This document shows positions 36,441-44,772 of a stretch of 64,000 nucleotides of DNA, piece by piece. Under the pieces are notes generated by a model, which saw only the letters and a list, made by a program, of their open reading frames with translations, was not told where the DNA came from and did not search any database. Within the stretch, counting starts at the first letter, position 1; every line of letters starts with the position of its first letter. The position numbers and the translations under genes were made by a program. Where the stretch lies: contig JBKEAR010000003.1 in assembly GCA_047972425.1 (NCBI GenBank), positions 224,231-288,230 of the forward strand, in the 5' to 3' direction. The stretch comes from JBKEAR01 sp047972425. Lineage in GTDB: Bacteria > Pseudomonadota > Alphaproteobacteria > JBKEAR01.

Positions 36441-37259
36441 ATGAATACGAATTTACTTCTTAGAATATTATCGGCATTAATTCTTATTCCTCTTGTTTTT
36501 TGCATTATCTGGTATGGTGGTTTTTGGTCTCTACTTGTTTTAGCTGTTCTTGTTGCTTTAGCCGCATGGGAATGGAGCTATGTAATAGAAAAAACAAAAA
36601 AATTACATTTTCACCAAGTCTTTTTCATTTTAATATCCGTTATTACAAGTATGACTTTTGCTGTTTACTTGTTAATGGAAAATGGAGATGAGCAATTTAA
36701 CCTTTTTTCATTTTTAATTGCTTTTTTTTCAGGGCTTATGTTTCTTATCTTTAATAATAATAAACATAGAGTTGCTTATATATTAGGGTTTATTGCTATT
36801 ATTCTAACAGCAATTTGCCTAACTTATATTCGGTTTCATAATGAAGACGGCCGCATGCAACTTATTTATTTACTTGTGGTTACATGGAGTATGGATAGCG
36901 GCGCTTATTTTGCGGGTCGTACTTTTAAAGGGCCTAAACTTGCGCCGACAATAAGCCCAAACAAAACATGGTCTGGTTTTATTGGGGGTGTTTTAACAGC
37001 CATTTTGATCTCGATTATTTTTGTATATATTGTTGATAATCATGCATCATTTATTCATTTTGTATCTATATCTTTTATTTCGACTCTTTTAGCGATTATT
37101 GGCCATATAGGAGATCTTAGTGAAAGCGCATTTAAACGCCATTTTAGTGTTAAAGATTCCAGCCATATCATCCCCGGGCATGGCGGAATATTAGACCGTT
37201 TAGATAGTTTAGCTGTATCTTCTTGGGTATTGGCTCTAATTTTGGTGTTTATGCCATGA
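36441..37259 (+). CDS. cdsA: Phosphatidate cytidylyltransferase
   Basis: CdsA makes CDP-diacylglycerol from phosphatidic acid and CTP, the branch point for bacterial phospholipids, in the inner membrane. The 272 residues have about eight hydrophobic segments and end with the family signature SESAFKRHFSVKDSSHIIPGHGGILDRLDS, whose acidic residues bind metal and CTP; GPKLAPTISPNKTWSGFIGG is also characteristic. GAGGAG precedes the start. Its stop codon overlaps the dxr start (ATGA). Confidence 0.96.
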   Translation: MNTNLLLRILSALILIPLVFCIIWYGGFWSLLVLAVLVALAAWEWSYVIEKTKKLHFHQVFFILISVITSMTFAVYLLMENGDEQFNLFSFLIAFFSGLMFLIFNNNKHRVAYILGFIAIILTAICLTYIRFHNEDGRMQLIYLLVVTWSMDSGAYFAGRTFKGPKLAPTISPNKTWSGFIGGVLTAILISIIFVYIVDNHASFIHFVSISFISTLLAIIGHIGDLSESAFKRHFSVKDSSHIIPGHGGILDRLDSLAVSSWVLALILVFMP

Positions 37260-38416
37260 AAAAAATTGCCATATTTGGCTCAACAGGTTCTATTGGCACA
37301 CAAACATTAGATGTTATTGCGCAAAATAAAGATGATTTTACGGCGCATATTCTTGTTGGTGGAAAAAACCTTGAGCTTTTAGTGCAGCAAGCAAAACAGT
37401 TTGAACCCGAATATATTATTTGTGCAGACAAAAATGATTTTGCCCAATTAAAAGAAATATTACCCAGCCATTTTAAAAACAGAATTGCCGCCGGTAGACA
37501 AGCTGTTATTGATGCCGCAAAAATTCATGTAGATATGCATATTGGTGCTATCACAGGTGCAGCGGGGCTAGAACCGATATTTGAAGCTGTAAAAAAATCT
37601 ATCCCCATAGGCTTAGCCAACAAAGAGGCTCTTGTTTGTGCAGGCTCTTTACTTACAGAAAATGTTAAAAAATATAACAGCAAAATTTTACCGGTAGATT
37701 CTGAGCATTCCGCTATTTTCCAATGTTTAGAAGAAGACAATAAAGATATGTTGGATCATATTATTCTTACGGGTTCTGGTGGGCCTTTTAGAAAAACCCC
37801 GATCCATGAATTAAAAAATGTAACCGTAGAGCAAGCTATTGCGCACCCTAATTGGTCGATGGGTAAAAAAATATCGGTCGATTCAGCAACTATGATGAAC
37901 AAAAGCTTAGAGTTTATAGAAGCTTGCCATTTATTCAATTGCAACGAAAATCAAATTCAGACAGTTATTCATCCTAAATCCATTATGCATTCTGCCGTGG
38001 CTTATAAAGATGGTAGTATTATTGCCCATTTGGGTAAACCTGATATGCGCGTACCCATAGCAGCAGCGTTATCATGGCCAAAACGTATAAAAACATCAGT
38101 TAATATTTTAGACCTTACGGATGTTGGAAATTTAGAATTTGAAAAACCCGATTATGAACGGTTCCCCTCATTATTACTTGTACGGCAAGCATTTAATGCT
38201 GGGCAGGGGGCAACAATTATCTTTAATGCAGCCAATGAAGTTGCTGTTGACGCTTTTTTAAACAAACAAATTCCATTTACATCTATTGTAACTTTAGTTA
38301 AAAATGCTGTAGAGATGATGGATGCCCCCAAGATACATTCTATTGAAGATGTTTATCAGCTTGATCTTGAAGCCCGTGAATTTTGCATCAAATATTTAAA
38401 AAAGATAAAGGAATAG
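37256..38416 (+). CDS. dxr: 1-deoxy-D-xylulose 5-phosphate reductoisomerase
   Basis: Dxr (IspC) converts DXP to MEP with NADPH, the committed step of the non-mevalonate isoprenoid pathway; fosmidomycin inhibits it. The 386 residues begin with the NADPH fold GSTGSIGTQTLDVI, followed by LANKEALVCAG, the metal and substrate site PVDSEHSAIFQCL (Asp and Glu ligands) and TGSGGPFR. The ATG at 37256 overlaps the cdsA stop by 4 bp; the frame open from 37223 has no better start. It supplies the precursors that uppS, encoded just upstream, polymerises. Confidence 0.97.
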   Translation: MKKIAIFGSTGSIGTQTLDVIAQNKDDFTAHILVGGKNLELLVQQAKQFEPEYIICADKNDFAQLKEILPSHFKNRIAAGRQAVIDAAKIHVDMHIGAITGAAGLEPIFEAVKKSIPIGLANKEALVCAGSLLTENVKKYNSKILPVDSEHSAIFQCLEEDNKDMLDHIILTGSGGPFRKTPIHELKNVTVEQAIAHPNWSMGKKISVDSATMMNKSLEFIEACHLFNCNENQIQTVIHPKSIMHSAVAYKDGSIIAHLGKPDMRVPIAAALSWPKRIKTSVNILDLTDVGNLEFEKPDYERFPSLLLVRQAFNAGQGATIIFNAANEVAVDAFLNKQIPFTSIVTLVKNAVEMMDAPKIHSIEDVYQLDLEAREFCIKYLKKIKE

Positions 38417-38417
38417 A

Positions 38418-39527
38418 ATGGACGCATTATCGAATTTATTTTATCAGGTCATTCCGTTTCTTCTGATTATTACCATTTTAATTACGGTACACGAGTTTGG
38501 CCATTATATAGCGGCACGTTATTATAAAGTAGCAATCCACACATTTTCTATTGGTTTTGGAAAAACTATTTGGAAAAAAATTGATAAAAATGGTGTTACT
38601 TGGCAAATATGCATGCTTCCATTAGGGGGCTATGTTCGCATGGCTAGTTTAGATTTGCTTGATGTAAAAAAAGAGCTTGGCGAAATGACAGCTGAGCGGT
38701 ATGAGCAACTCAAAAAATATACAATGGAAGGGCAAACGACAATTGGGCGCATTATTATTGCTGCGGCCGGTCCTATAACTAATATATTTTTTGCTTTTGT
38801 TGTGATGACAGGATTATTTATGTATGGTGATACTGCAACAAAAATCAGATGTGTCGTTCCCGAATCTCCTGCGGCCGAAGCCGGGTTAAAAAAAGGGGAT
38901 ATTCTGTTACCGTTACCACAAAATAGCGATTTCCCTTTAGGATATGTTGCTGGAAAGCCTAATCAGTTTTCTGCAATTTTACTTAGAGATGGCAATAAAA
39001 AAACAATCTCTTTTACAAAAAGAGATGTCGATTTTAAAGCTTGCGATGGCGCATATGATGTCAATAAGAAATATGCGGGCATAACCCAAGAATTTAAAGT
39101 ATCTCGAGCCTTAAAACGCGGTTTTATTGATTCTGCCGATAAATCAGTTAAAAATATAAAAAATTATTTTTCTCAATCTTTTCAATCATTAGCAAGCCTT
39201 TTAGGAATAAACAATAACCAATCAGACAATGAAAATTCATTTGGCGGTGTCATTGCAATTCAGCAAATGACTGCGCAAATATCACAAATAAGTTTTTGGC
39301 ATACAATCCTTTTTTCTGCTTCTTTATCATTGGCTTTAGCCTTTTTTAACCTGCTGCCAATACCGATATTAGATGGTGGTCATATCTTACTTGCTATTAT
39401 CGAAGGCGTTGCAAGAAAGAGACTCTCAAGAAAAATAAGAGGTATAATTACATTTATTGGCTTGGCTTTTATGCTTTTTTTGTTTATTGTTCTTGTTAAT
39501 ATTGATTTATTGCGTATACTTGCGTGA
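38418..39527 (+). CDS. rseP: Site-2 intramembrane zinc metalloprotease RseP
   Basis: RseP cuts membrane-bound anti-sigma factors and signal peptide remnants inside the inner membrane. The 369 residues show the zinc site His25-Glu26...His29 in TVHEFGHYIA within the first membrane helix, the conserved GFG in IGFGKTIW, and the third ligand in NLLPIPILDGGHI near the C-terminus. One PDZ domain is visible (about 130-200, CVVPESPAAEAGLKKGD), whereas E. coli RseP has two. It sits between dxr and bamA as in most proteobacteria. Confidence 0.95.
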   Translation: MDALSNLFYQVIPFLLIITILITVHEFGHYIAARYYKVAIHTFSIGFGKTIWKKIDKNGVTWQICMLPLGGYVRMASLDLLDVKKELGEMTAERYEQLKKYTMEGQTTIGRIIIAAAGPITNIFFAFVVMTGLFMYGDTATKIRCVVPESPAAEAGLKKGDILLPLPQNSDFPLGYVAGKPNQFSAILLRDGNKKTISFTKRDVDFKACDGAYDVNKKYAGITQEFKVSRALKRGFIDSADKSVKNIKNYFSQSFQSLASLLGINNNQSDNENSFGGVIAIQQMTAQISQISFWHTILFSASLSLALAFFNLLPIPILDGGHILLAIIEGVARKRLSRKIRGIITFIGLAFMLFLFIVLVNIDLLRILA

Positions 39528-39558
39528 AAATTTTGAATATCATAGGGGTAATTTAAAA

Positions 39559-41817
39559 GTGTTATTTAAAAATAAACTTATTCAAACGACAGCAGCGGTA
39601 AGCTTTATTGGCCTTTCATTTATGGCCGATGCTGCTGTAAGTTCCGTTCAGGTTAATGGGAATCAGCTAGTCGAAACAGGTGTTATCTTATCTTATATCA
39701 ATACTGCAGGCAGTGTTGATAAATCTGTTAAGGCTTTATATGATACTGGTCTATTTAAAGATGTATCCATTAAACAACAAGGCAGTACCTTAGTTGTTAA
39801 TGTTGTAGAAAACCCTATGGTTAACCGCGTTGCTTTTGAGGGCAACCGCAAATTAAAAGATAATCAGCTATCAACTGTGGTTCAAACAGCACCACGCCAA
39901 GTATTATCTCAATCTAAAGTTCAACAAGATGTTCACCGTATTATTACTGCATACGAAAGTGCGGGCTTTACTTCTGTTTCAGTTACCCCTAAACAGATTA
40001 AACGCTCAAATGGCCGTGTTGATATTGTTTATGAAATCAACGAAAAACGTGGTTTTGGTAAAGAGGGCATTGACCGAATTACCTTTAATGGTAACAGAGC
40101 TTTTTCGGATACTGCATTACGTAATGAAATCCAGTCGAGACAAAGCCGTTGGTATAACTTTATGTCTTCCAACGATGTCTACGATCCGGATCGTGTAAAC
40201 TTTGATAAAGAGCTTTTGCGCCGTTTTTATCTTAAAAATGGTTATGCCGATGTAGATATTCGCTCGGCAACTGCCGAAAAATCATCGCGCGATGGCGATT
40301 ATCATTTAACATATACAATTAGCGAAGGTGCCCGTTATCGGGTAGGTAATATTACCTATCGCATTGGCTTACCCAATTTAGGTGCCGATGAGATGAAGGG
40401 AACGCTTAAATTCCGCTCTGGTTCTTGGTTTAATATTGAATCGGTGGAAAATACAACCGAGGCAATGCGCAAGAGATTAAATAATTTAGGTTATCCTTTT
40501 GTTCAAATTAAGCCACAATTAACAAGAGACCGCCAAAATAATGTTGTTGATATCGCCTTTGAGATTACACAAGGCCGCCGCAACTATATTGAGCGTATTG
40601 ATATTGTGGGTAATAACCGCACAAGAGACCATGTTATTCGTCGCCAAATGGAATTAGCCGAGGGTGATGCATTTAATGCTGAATCACTTAAAGTGAGTGA
40701 ACGCCGTATTAAAGGGCTTAACTTCTTTGACCGTGTTAATGTGGGTGTAACCCAAGGTTCTGCACCGGATCAATCGATTGTTCGTGTTTCTGTAAATGAA
40801 AAATCAACAGCAACATTAAACTTTGGTGCGGGTTATTCATCTGCAGATGGTGTTGCGGGTAATGTAACCTACACAGAACGTAACCTATTTGGCTTTGGCC
40901 AAACATTACGAGCCGATTTATCAATCGGGGGGGATTACCAAAGTGCAACACTTAGCTTTACCGAGCCTTATTTCTTAAACAAACCAATCTCTGCTGGTTT
41001 TGATGTTTTCTATAACCAAAGAGATTATCAAGATGAGTCTTCTTACGACCGTTTAGATTATGGTTTCTCACTTCGTTTAGGTTATCGTTTAAATGATTAC
41101 TTAACCCAAAGCTGGAGTTATACATTACAGCAAAACGAAATTGAAAATGTTCCCGATGATGCATCACCATATATTAAGGTAGATGAAGGAGATCGGATTA
41201 AATCTTCAATTGCGCATACATTAACATTTGATACACGTGACAGCCGTTACGATACACGCCGTGGTGTTCTTTTAACCATGACAAACGAACTTGCTGGTTT
41301 AGGTGGTGATACCCATTACTTTAAAAATACAGGCCGTGCAAGTGTTTGGCAGCCAATTTATCGTAACATTATTTTCTCTGCTCATGCTCGTGGTGGTATT
41401 ATCCAATCATGGGGCGATGATGATAATGTGCATCTATTTGATCGCTTCCATCTTGGCCAGCCACTTATTCGTGGTTTTGATAATGCAGGTATTGACCCAC
41501 GCGATGCAAATACGGGAGATGCCCTTGGTGGGAACTGGTATGCCGCTGTAACAGCACAAGTGGACTTTCCGCTACCAACGCCTAAAGATTTAGGTATTAC
41601 AGGTCATATCTTTATGGATGCTGGTCGTATTGGCGAAAATGACTTCCAACCTGCCGCAGATATTAACTATAGCGATAGTTGGCGTTACTCAGCTGGTGCA
41701 GGTTTAACATGGAACTCTCCAATGGGTCCATTAACCTTAGATTATGCTGTTCCGCTTAATGCTGAAGATTATGATGAAGAACGTCGTTTCTACTTCTATG
41801 TAGGTACACAGTTCTAA
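39559..41817 (+). CDS. bamA: Outer membrane protein assembly factor BamA
   Basis: BamA is the Omp85-family core of the machine that folds beta-barrel proteins into the outer membrane. The 752 residues comprise a signal peptide (about 1-25, ending FMADAA), five POTRA repeats (about 26-420) and a 16-strand barrel. The lid-lock motif region of loop 6 appears as FHLGQPLIRGFDNAGI, close to the family VRGF, and the protein ends in Phe. I chose the GTG at 39559: AGGGGTAA precedes it and the signal peptide begins there with basic residues. The frame continues upstream into rseP without another suitable start. Confidence 0.95.
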   Translation: MLFKNKLIQTTAAVSFIGLSFMADAAVSSVQVNGNQLVETGVILSYINTAGSVDKSVKALYDTGLFKDVSIKQQGSTLVVNVVENPMVNRVAFEGNRKLKDNQLSTVVQTAPRQVLSQSKVQQDVHRIITAYESAGFTSVSVTPKQIKRSNGRVDIVYEINEKRGFGKEGIDRITFNGNRAFSDTALRNEIQSRQSRWYNFMSSNDVYDPDRVNFDKELLRRFYLKNGYADVDIRSATAEKSSRDGDYHLTYTISEGARYRVGNITYRIGLPNLGADEMKGTLKFRSGSWFNIESVENTTEAMRKRLNNLGYPFVQIKPQLTRDRQNNVVDIAFEITQGRRNYIERIDIVGNNRTRDHVIRRQMELAEGDAFNAESLKVSERRIKGLNFFDRVNVGVTQGSAPDQSIVRVSVNEKSTATLNFGAGYSSADGVAGNVTYTERNLFGFGQTLRADLSIGGDYQSATLSFTEPYFLNKPISAGFDVFYNQRDYQDESSYDRLDYGFSLRLGYRLNDYLTQSWSYTLQQNEIENVPDDASPYIKVDEGDRIKSSIAHTLTFDTRDSRYDTRRGVLLTMTNELAGLGGDTHYFKNTGRASVWQPIYRNIIFSAHARGGIIQSWGDDDNVHLFDRFHLGQPLIRGFDNAGIDPRDANTGDALGGNWYAAVTAQVDFPLPTPKDLGITGHIFMDAGRIGENDFQPAADINYSDSWRYSAGAGLTWNSPMGPLTLDYAVPLNAEDYDEERRFYFYVGTQF

Positions 41818-41825
41818 GGGTAAAG

Positions 41826-42470
41826 ATGAAATTTTCATATATTTTCATCTCATTGCTTTTTTTTATTGGTGGGCTTCAGGCTCATACAGAAGGTGATGCA
41901 CTTCAAAGTGTATCACCTTCTCAATATAGTGCGGCGACAATCGATATTAATGCAATTAGGCGAGATTCTATTCTTTTACGAAATATGTATGATGAAGCCA
42001 ATAAACTTTCCGAAAATTTACAAAATATTATTGACCAGTTCCAAGATGATTCAGCCCGCACATGGGAAGATATTAATAAAAATATTGAAAGTTTATCCAT
42101 CAATGAGCGTGAGGCAAAATTAGAGAATAACCAGCTTGTTATTGATGCAAAAGAGCGTTTTATTGTATCGCGGCGTATTGCAATTGAAAATGCTGTTGCC
42201 CGCGTGGATAGCCAAATTAGGGAAGAACTCACAAATAATATCATTCCTCAATTTGCACAAGAAAATAATATTGATGTTATTTTTCGCAATACGCAAGTTA
42301 TGTATAGTCAATTACCCGATATAACTGCAGAAATTTTAAAAAAACTGAATGATAGTAATATTGAAGCCAATTTAGAGTTAGAGATATTAAATTATGAAAA
42401 TGTAATTGAAGATATTAATGCGCAAGTTAATAATAGTAACACACTACCATCTGTAATTTCCCCAGAATAA
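41826..42470 (+). CDS. skp: OmpH/Skp family periplasmic chaperone
   Basis: Skp-type chaperones are trimers that hold unfolded outer-membrane proteins in the periplasm for BamA. This 214-residue protein starts with a signal peptide (about 1-19, ending GLQA) and is mostly helical, with the coiled-coil tentacle region between about 40 and 160 (DSILLRNMYDEANKL to SQIREELTNNIIPQFAQENNIDVIF). The family hallmark is the C-terminal AQENNIDVIFRNTQVMY. It is longer than E. coli Skp (161). Position after bamA and before lpxD is canonical. The first codons contain an unusually strong hairpin (41889-41920). Confidence 0.88.
   Translation: MKFSYIFISLLFFIGGLQAHTEGDALQSVSPSQYSAATIDINAIRRDSILLRNMYDEANKLSENLQNIIDQFQDDSARTWEDINKNIESLSINEREAKLENNQLVIDAKERFIVSRRIAIENAVARVDSQIREELTNNIIPQFAQENNIDVIFRNTQVMYSQLPDITAEILKKLNDSNIEANLELEILNYENVIEDINAQVNNSNTLPSVISPE
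41889..41920 (+). other. Long mRNA hairpin within the start of skp
   Basis: GAAGGTGATGCACTT (41889-41903) pairs with AAGTGTATCACCTTC (41906-41920): 15 positions, one of them G-T, around a two-base turn. It lies just after the signal-peptide codons, 63 bp inside skp, and has no T tract. As RNA it would be one of the most stable local structures in the window. Confidence 0.7.
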
Positions 42471-42481
42471 AAGGATAATGA

Positions 42482-43519
42482 ATGGCCGATCTTTCTTTTT
42501 TCTACAGAAACAAGCCGATGACACTACAACAAATTGCATCAGTTTGTGGTGGAAAACTCCGATTAGCATCTCCCGGAACAGCAGATGAAATTAAAATTTT
42601 TGATCTCGCAACAGTTCAAGATGCTAAAGAAGGCGAGGTTTGTTTTCTACAAAACCCAAAATATCGTAAATATTTAGCTGGTTGCCAAGCAAGCCTTATT
42701 TTAATTGGGGAAAAATTTGCAGCCGATGCCCCACAAAATCTTAACTTGCTAATATGCGATGATCCTTATTATGCATGGGCTATATTGAGCGTTACTTTTT
42801 ATCCGTTTGAGGTTAAACCCGCGGGTATAGATGCAACTGCGGTTATTGCCTCTACGGCTAAAATCGCCGCCACAGCTTATATAGGGCCAAATGTTGTTAT
42901 AGAAGATAATGTGACTATTGGTGAGAATACACAAATTCATGCAGGAAGTTTTATCGGTAAATCAACACAAATCGGTAACCAATGTGTTATTCATTCTAAT
43001 TGTTCAATCACATATACAATCATGGGGCATTTAAATGTTATTCATAATGGTGCATGCATTGGGCAAGATGGTTTTGGCTTTGCCATGAGTGCAAAAGGGC
43101 ATAAATATGTGCGCCAATTGGGGCGGGTAATTATTGGTAATGATGTTAATATTGGTGCCAATACAACTATTGATCGTGGTGCAAGCTCCGATACAATTAT
43201 AGAAGATGGCGTTCGTATTGATAATTTAGTGCAAATAGCGCATAATGTTAGGATTGGTATGGGCTCAGTCATCGCAGCTCATGTTGGCATTGCCGGATCT
43301 ACCACATTAGGTATGGGGGTTGTTGTTGCTGGTTTTGCGGCAATAGCTGGGCATATTCATTTAGGAGATCGTGCTGTAATATTGGCAAATTCGGGTATCC
43401 ATAAAGATGTGCCGGCTGGCGAAACAATGGCATCAGCTATACCAGCTTTACCTGCAAAACAACATTGGCGACGGATGCATACATTGCAAAAAATTATGAA
43501 ATATTTACAAGAAAAATAA
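42482..43519 (+). CDS. lpxD: UDP-3-O-(3-hydroxyacyl)glucosamine N-acyltransferase
   Basis: LpxD adds the second hydroxyacyl chain to the 2-amino group of the lipid A precursor, using acyl-ACP. The 345 residues have an N-terminal uridine-binding domain (about 1-110), a left-handed beta-helix of hexapeptide repeats (about 115-315; GANTTIDRG, LVQIAHNVRIG) and a C-terminal helix. The catalytic His lies in QIAHN. It is in the conserved lpxD-fabZ-lpxA order and starts 11 bp after skp. Confidence 0.97.
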   Translation: MADLSFFYRNKPMTLQQIASVCGGKLRLASPGTADEIKIFDLATVQDAKEGEVCFLQNPKYRKYLAGCQASLILIGEKFAADAPQNLNLLICDDPYYAWAILSVTFYPFEVKPAGIDATAVIASTAKIAATAYIGPNVVIEDNVTIGENTQIHAGSFIGKSTQIGNQCVIHSNCSITYTIMGHLNVIHNGACIGQDGFGFAMSAKGHKYVRQLGRVIIGNDVNIGANTTIDRGASSDTIIEDGVRIDNLVQIAHNVRIGMGSVIAAHVGIAGSTTLGMGVVVAGFAAIAGHIHLGDRAVILANSGIHKDVPAGETMASAIPALPAKQHWRRMHTLQKIMKYLQEK

Positions 43520-43529
43520 AGGAAAAACA

Positions 43530-43982
43530 GTGTCTGAAAATATTGATATCTTAGAAATAAAAAAATTAATTCCTCATCGTTATCCTTTTTTGATGATTGA
43601 TAAAGTGATTGATTTAGAAGTTGGCGAAAGCGCGACAGGTATTAAAAATGTTACGATTAACGAACCTTTTTTCCAAGGGCACTTCCCCGAAAAACCTGTA
43701 ATGCCCGGTGTTTTGATTGTTGAAGCTATGGCTCAAACAGCAGCTGTTGTTGTAATGAAAATGGATGATATCGACCCTGAGGGTAAGCTTGTTTATTTTA
43801 TGACTGTTGATGAATGCAAATTTAGAAAACCTGTTGGCCCGGGTGATGTTTTACATATTAAAGTTACAAAAAAACAACAAAAAATGCGTGTTTGGAAGTT
43901 TGAGGGTGATGCTCAAGTTGATGGTAAAACAGTTGCATCGGCTATATTCTCTGCAATGATTGTGGATACTCCGAATGGCTAA
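43530..43982 (+). CDS. fabZ: 3-hydroxyacyl-ACP dehydratase FabZ
   Basis: FabZ dehydrates 3-hydroxyacyl-ACP in fatty acid elongation and so competes with LpxA and LpxD for hydroxyacyl-ACP. The 150-residue hot-dog protein shows LIPHRYPFLMIDKV, the catalytic His in FFQGHFPEKPVMPGVL and the catalytic Glu in IVEAMAQTAA. The start is a GTG (AAGGAAAAACAGTG). The gene overlaps lpxA by 8 bp, so the two competing activities are probably translated in a coupled way. Confidence 0.97.
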   Translation: MSENIDILEIKKLIPHRYPFLMIDKVIDLEVGESATGIKNVTINEPFFQGHFPEKPVMPGVLIVEAMAQTAAVVVMKMDDIDPEGKLVYFMTVDECKFRKPVGPGDVLHIKVTKKQQKMRVWKFEGDAQVDGKTVASAIFSAMIVDTPNG

Positions 43983-44772
43983 TATTCATGAAACTGCGAT
44001 TATTCACCCGAGGGCAAAGATAAGTCCAAAGGCAAAAATAGGCCCGTATTGTACGGTGGGTGAGCATGTAGAGCTTTCTGACAATGTAGAGCTTATTTCT
44101 CATGTAACTATTGATGGCCGTACTATTGTTGGCGATGGAACAAAAATTTATCCTTTTACAACTATTGGTTTGGTGCCGCAAGATTTAAAATATCATGGTG
44201 AACCTAGCCGGTTAGAGATTGGCAAAAATAATGTTATCCGCGAACATGCAACCATTCATCTTGGTACCGAAGGTGGCGGAATGCTCACTAAAATTGGCGA
44301 TAACAATTTACTTATGGTTGGTGTTCATATCGCCCATGATTGTATCATTGCTAATCATGTTGTGATGGCGAATAATGCAACATTGGGTGGCCATGTTCAA
44401 GTCGGCGATTACGTTGTTATTGGTGGCTTATCGGCTATTCATCAGTTTGTACGCATTGGCGACCATGCCATGATTGGTGGAATGAGTGGCTCAGAAAAAG
44501 ATGTTATTCCTTTTGGAACAGTTATGGGAACCCGAGCCAATTTGGGTGGAATGAACTTGGTTGGTATGCGCCGCAGAGGTTTCTCAAAATCAGAGATTCA
44601 TGCTGTACGCCACTTTTTTGATTTACTTAAAGAGCAAAAGCCGCTCCAAACAAAATTACAGTATGCTGAAAAACAGCAAGAATTTGTTGATAGTCAGGAA
44701 GTTCAGCGTATTTTAAAATTTATGAAAGCCGATTCCTCGCGCCAATATATGATGCCCGAAGGGATTATCTAA
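43975..44772 (+). CDS. lpxA: UDP-N-acetylglucosamine O-acyltransferase
   Basis: LpxA performs the first step of lipid A synthesis, moving a hydroxyacyl chain from ACP to UDP-GlcNAc. The 265 residues begin with IHETAIIHPRAKI and form a left-handed beta-helix up to about 190, then a helical C-terminal part. The catalytic base is His121 in VHIAHDC. GTEGGGMLTKIGDNN and the RRRGFSKSEIHAVR stretch are typical. I chose the ATG at 43975, 8 bp inside fabZ. Its stop codon touches the next start (TAAATG). Confidence 0.97.
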   Translation: MANIHETAIIHPRAKISPKAKIGPYCTVGEHVELSDNVELISHVTIDGRTIVGDGTKIYPFTTIGLVPQDLKYHGEPSRLEIGKNNVIREHATIHLGTEGGGMLTKIGDNNLLMVGVHIAHDCIIANHVVMANNATLGGHVQVGDYVVIGGLSAIHQFVRIGDHAMIGGMSGSEKDVIPFGTVMGTRANLGGMNLVGMRRRGFSKSEIHAVRHFFDLLKEQKPLQTKLQYAEKQQEFVDSQEVQRILKFMKADSSRQYMMPEGII

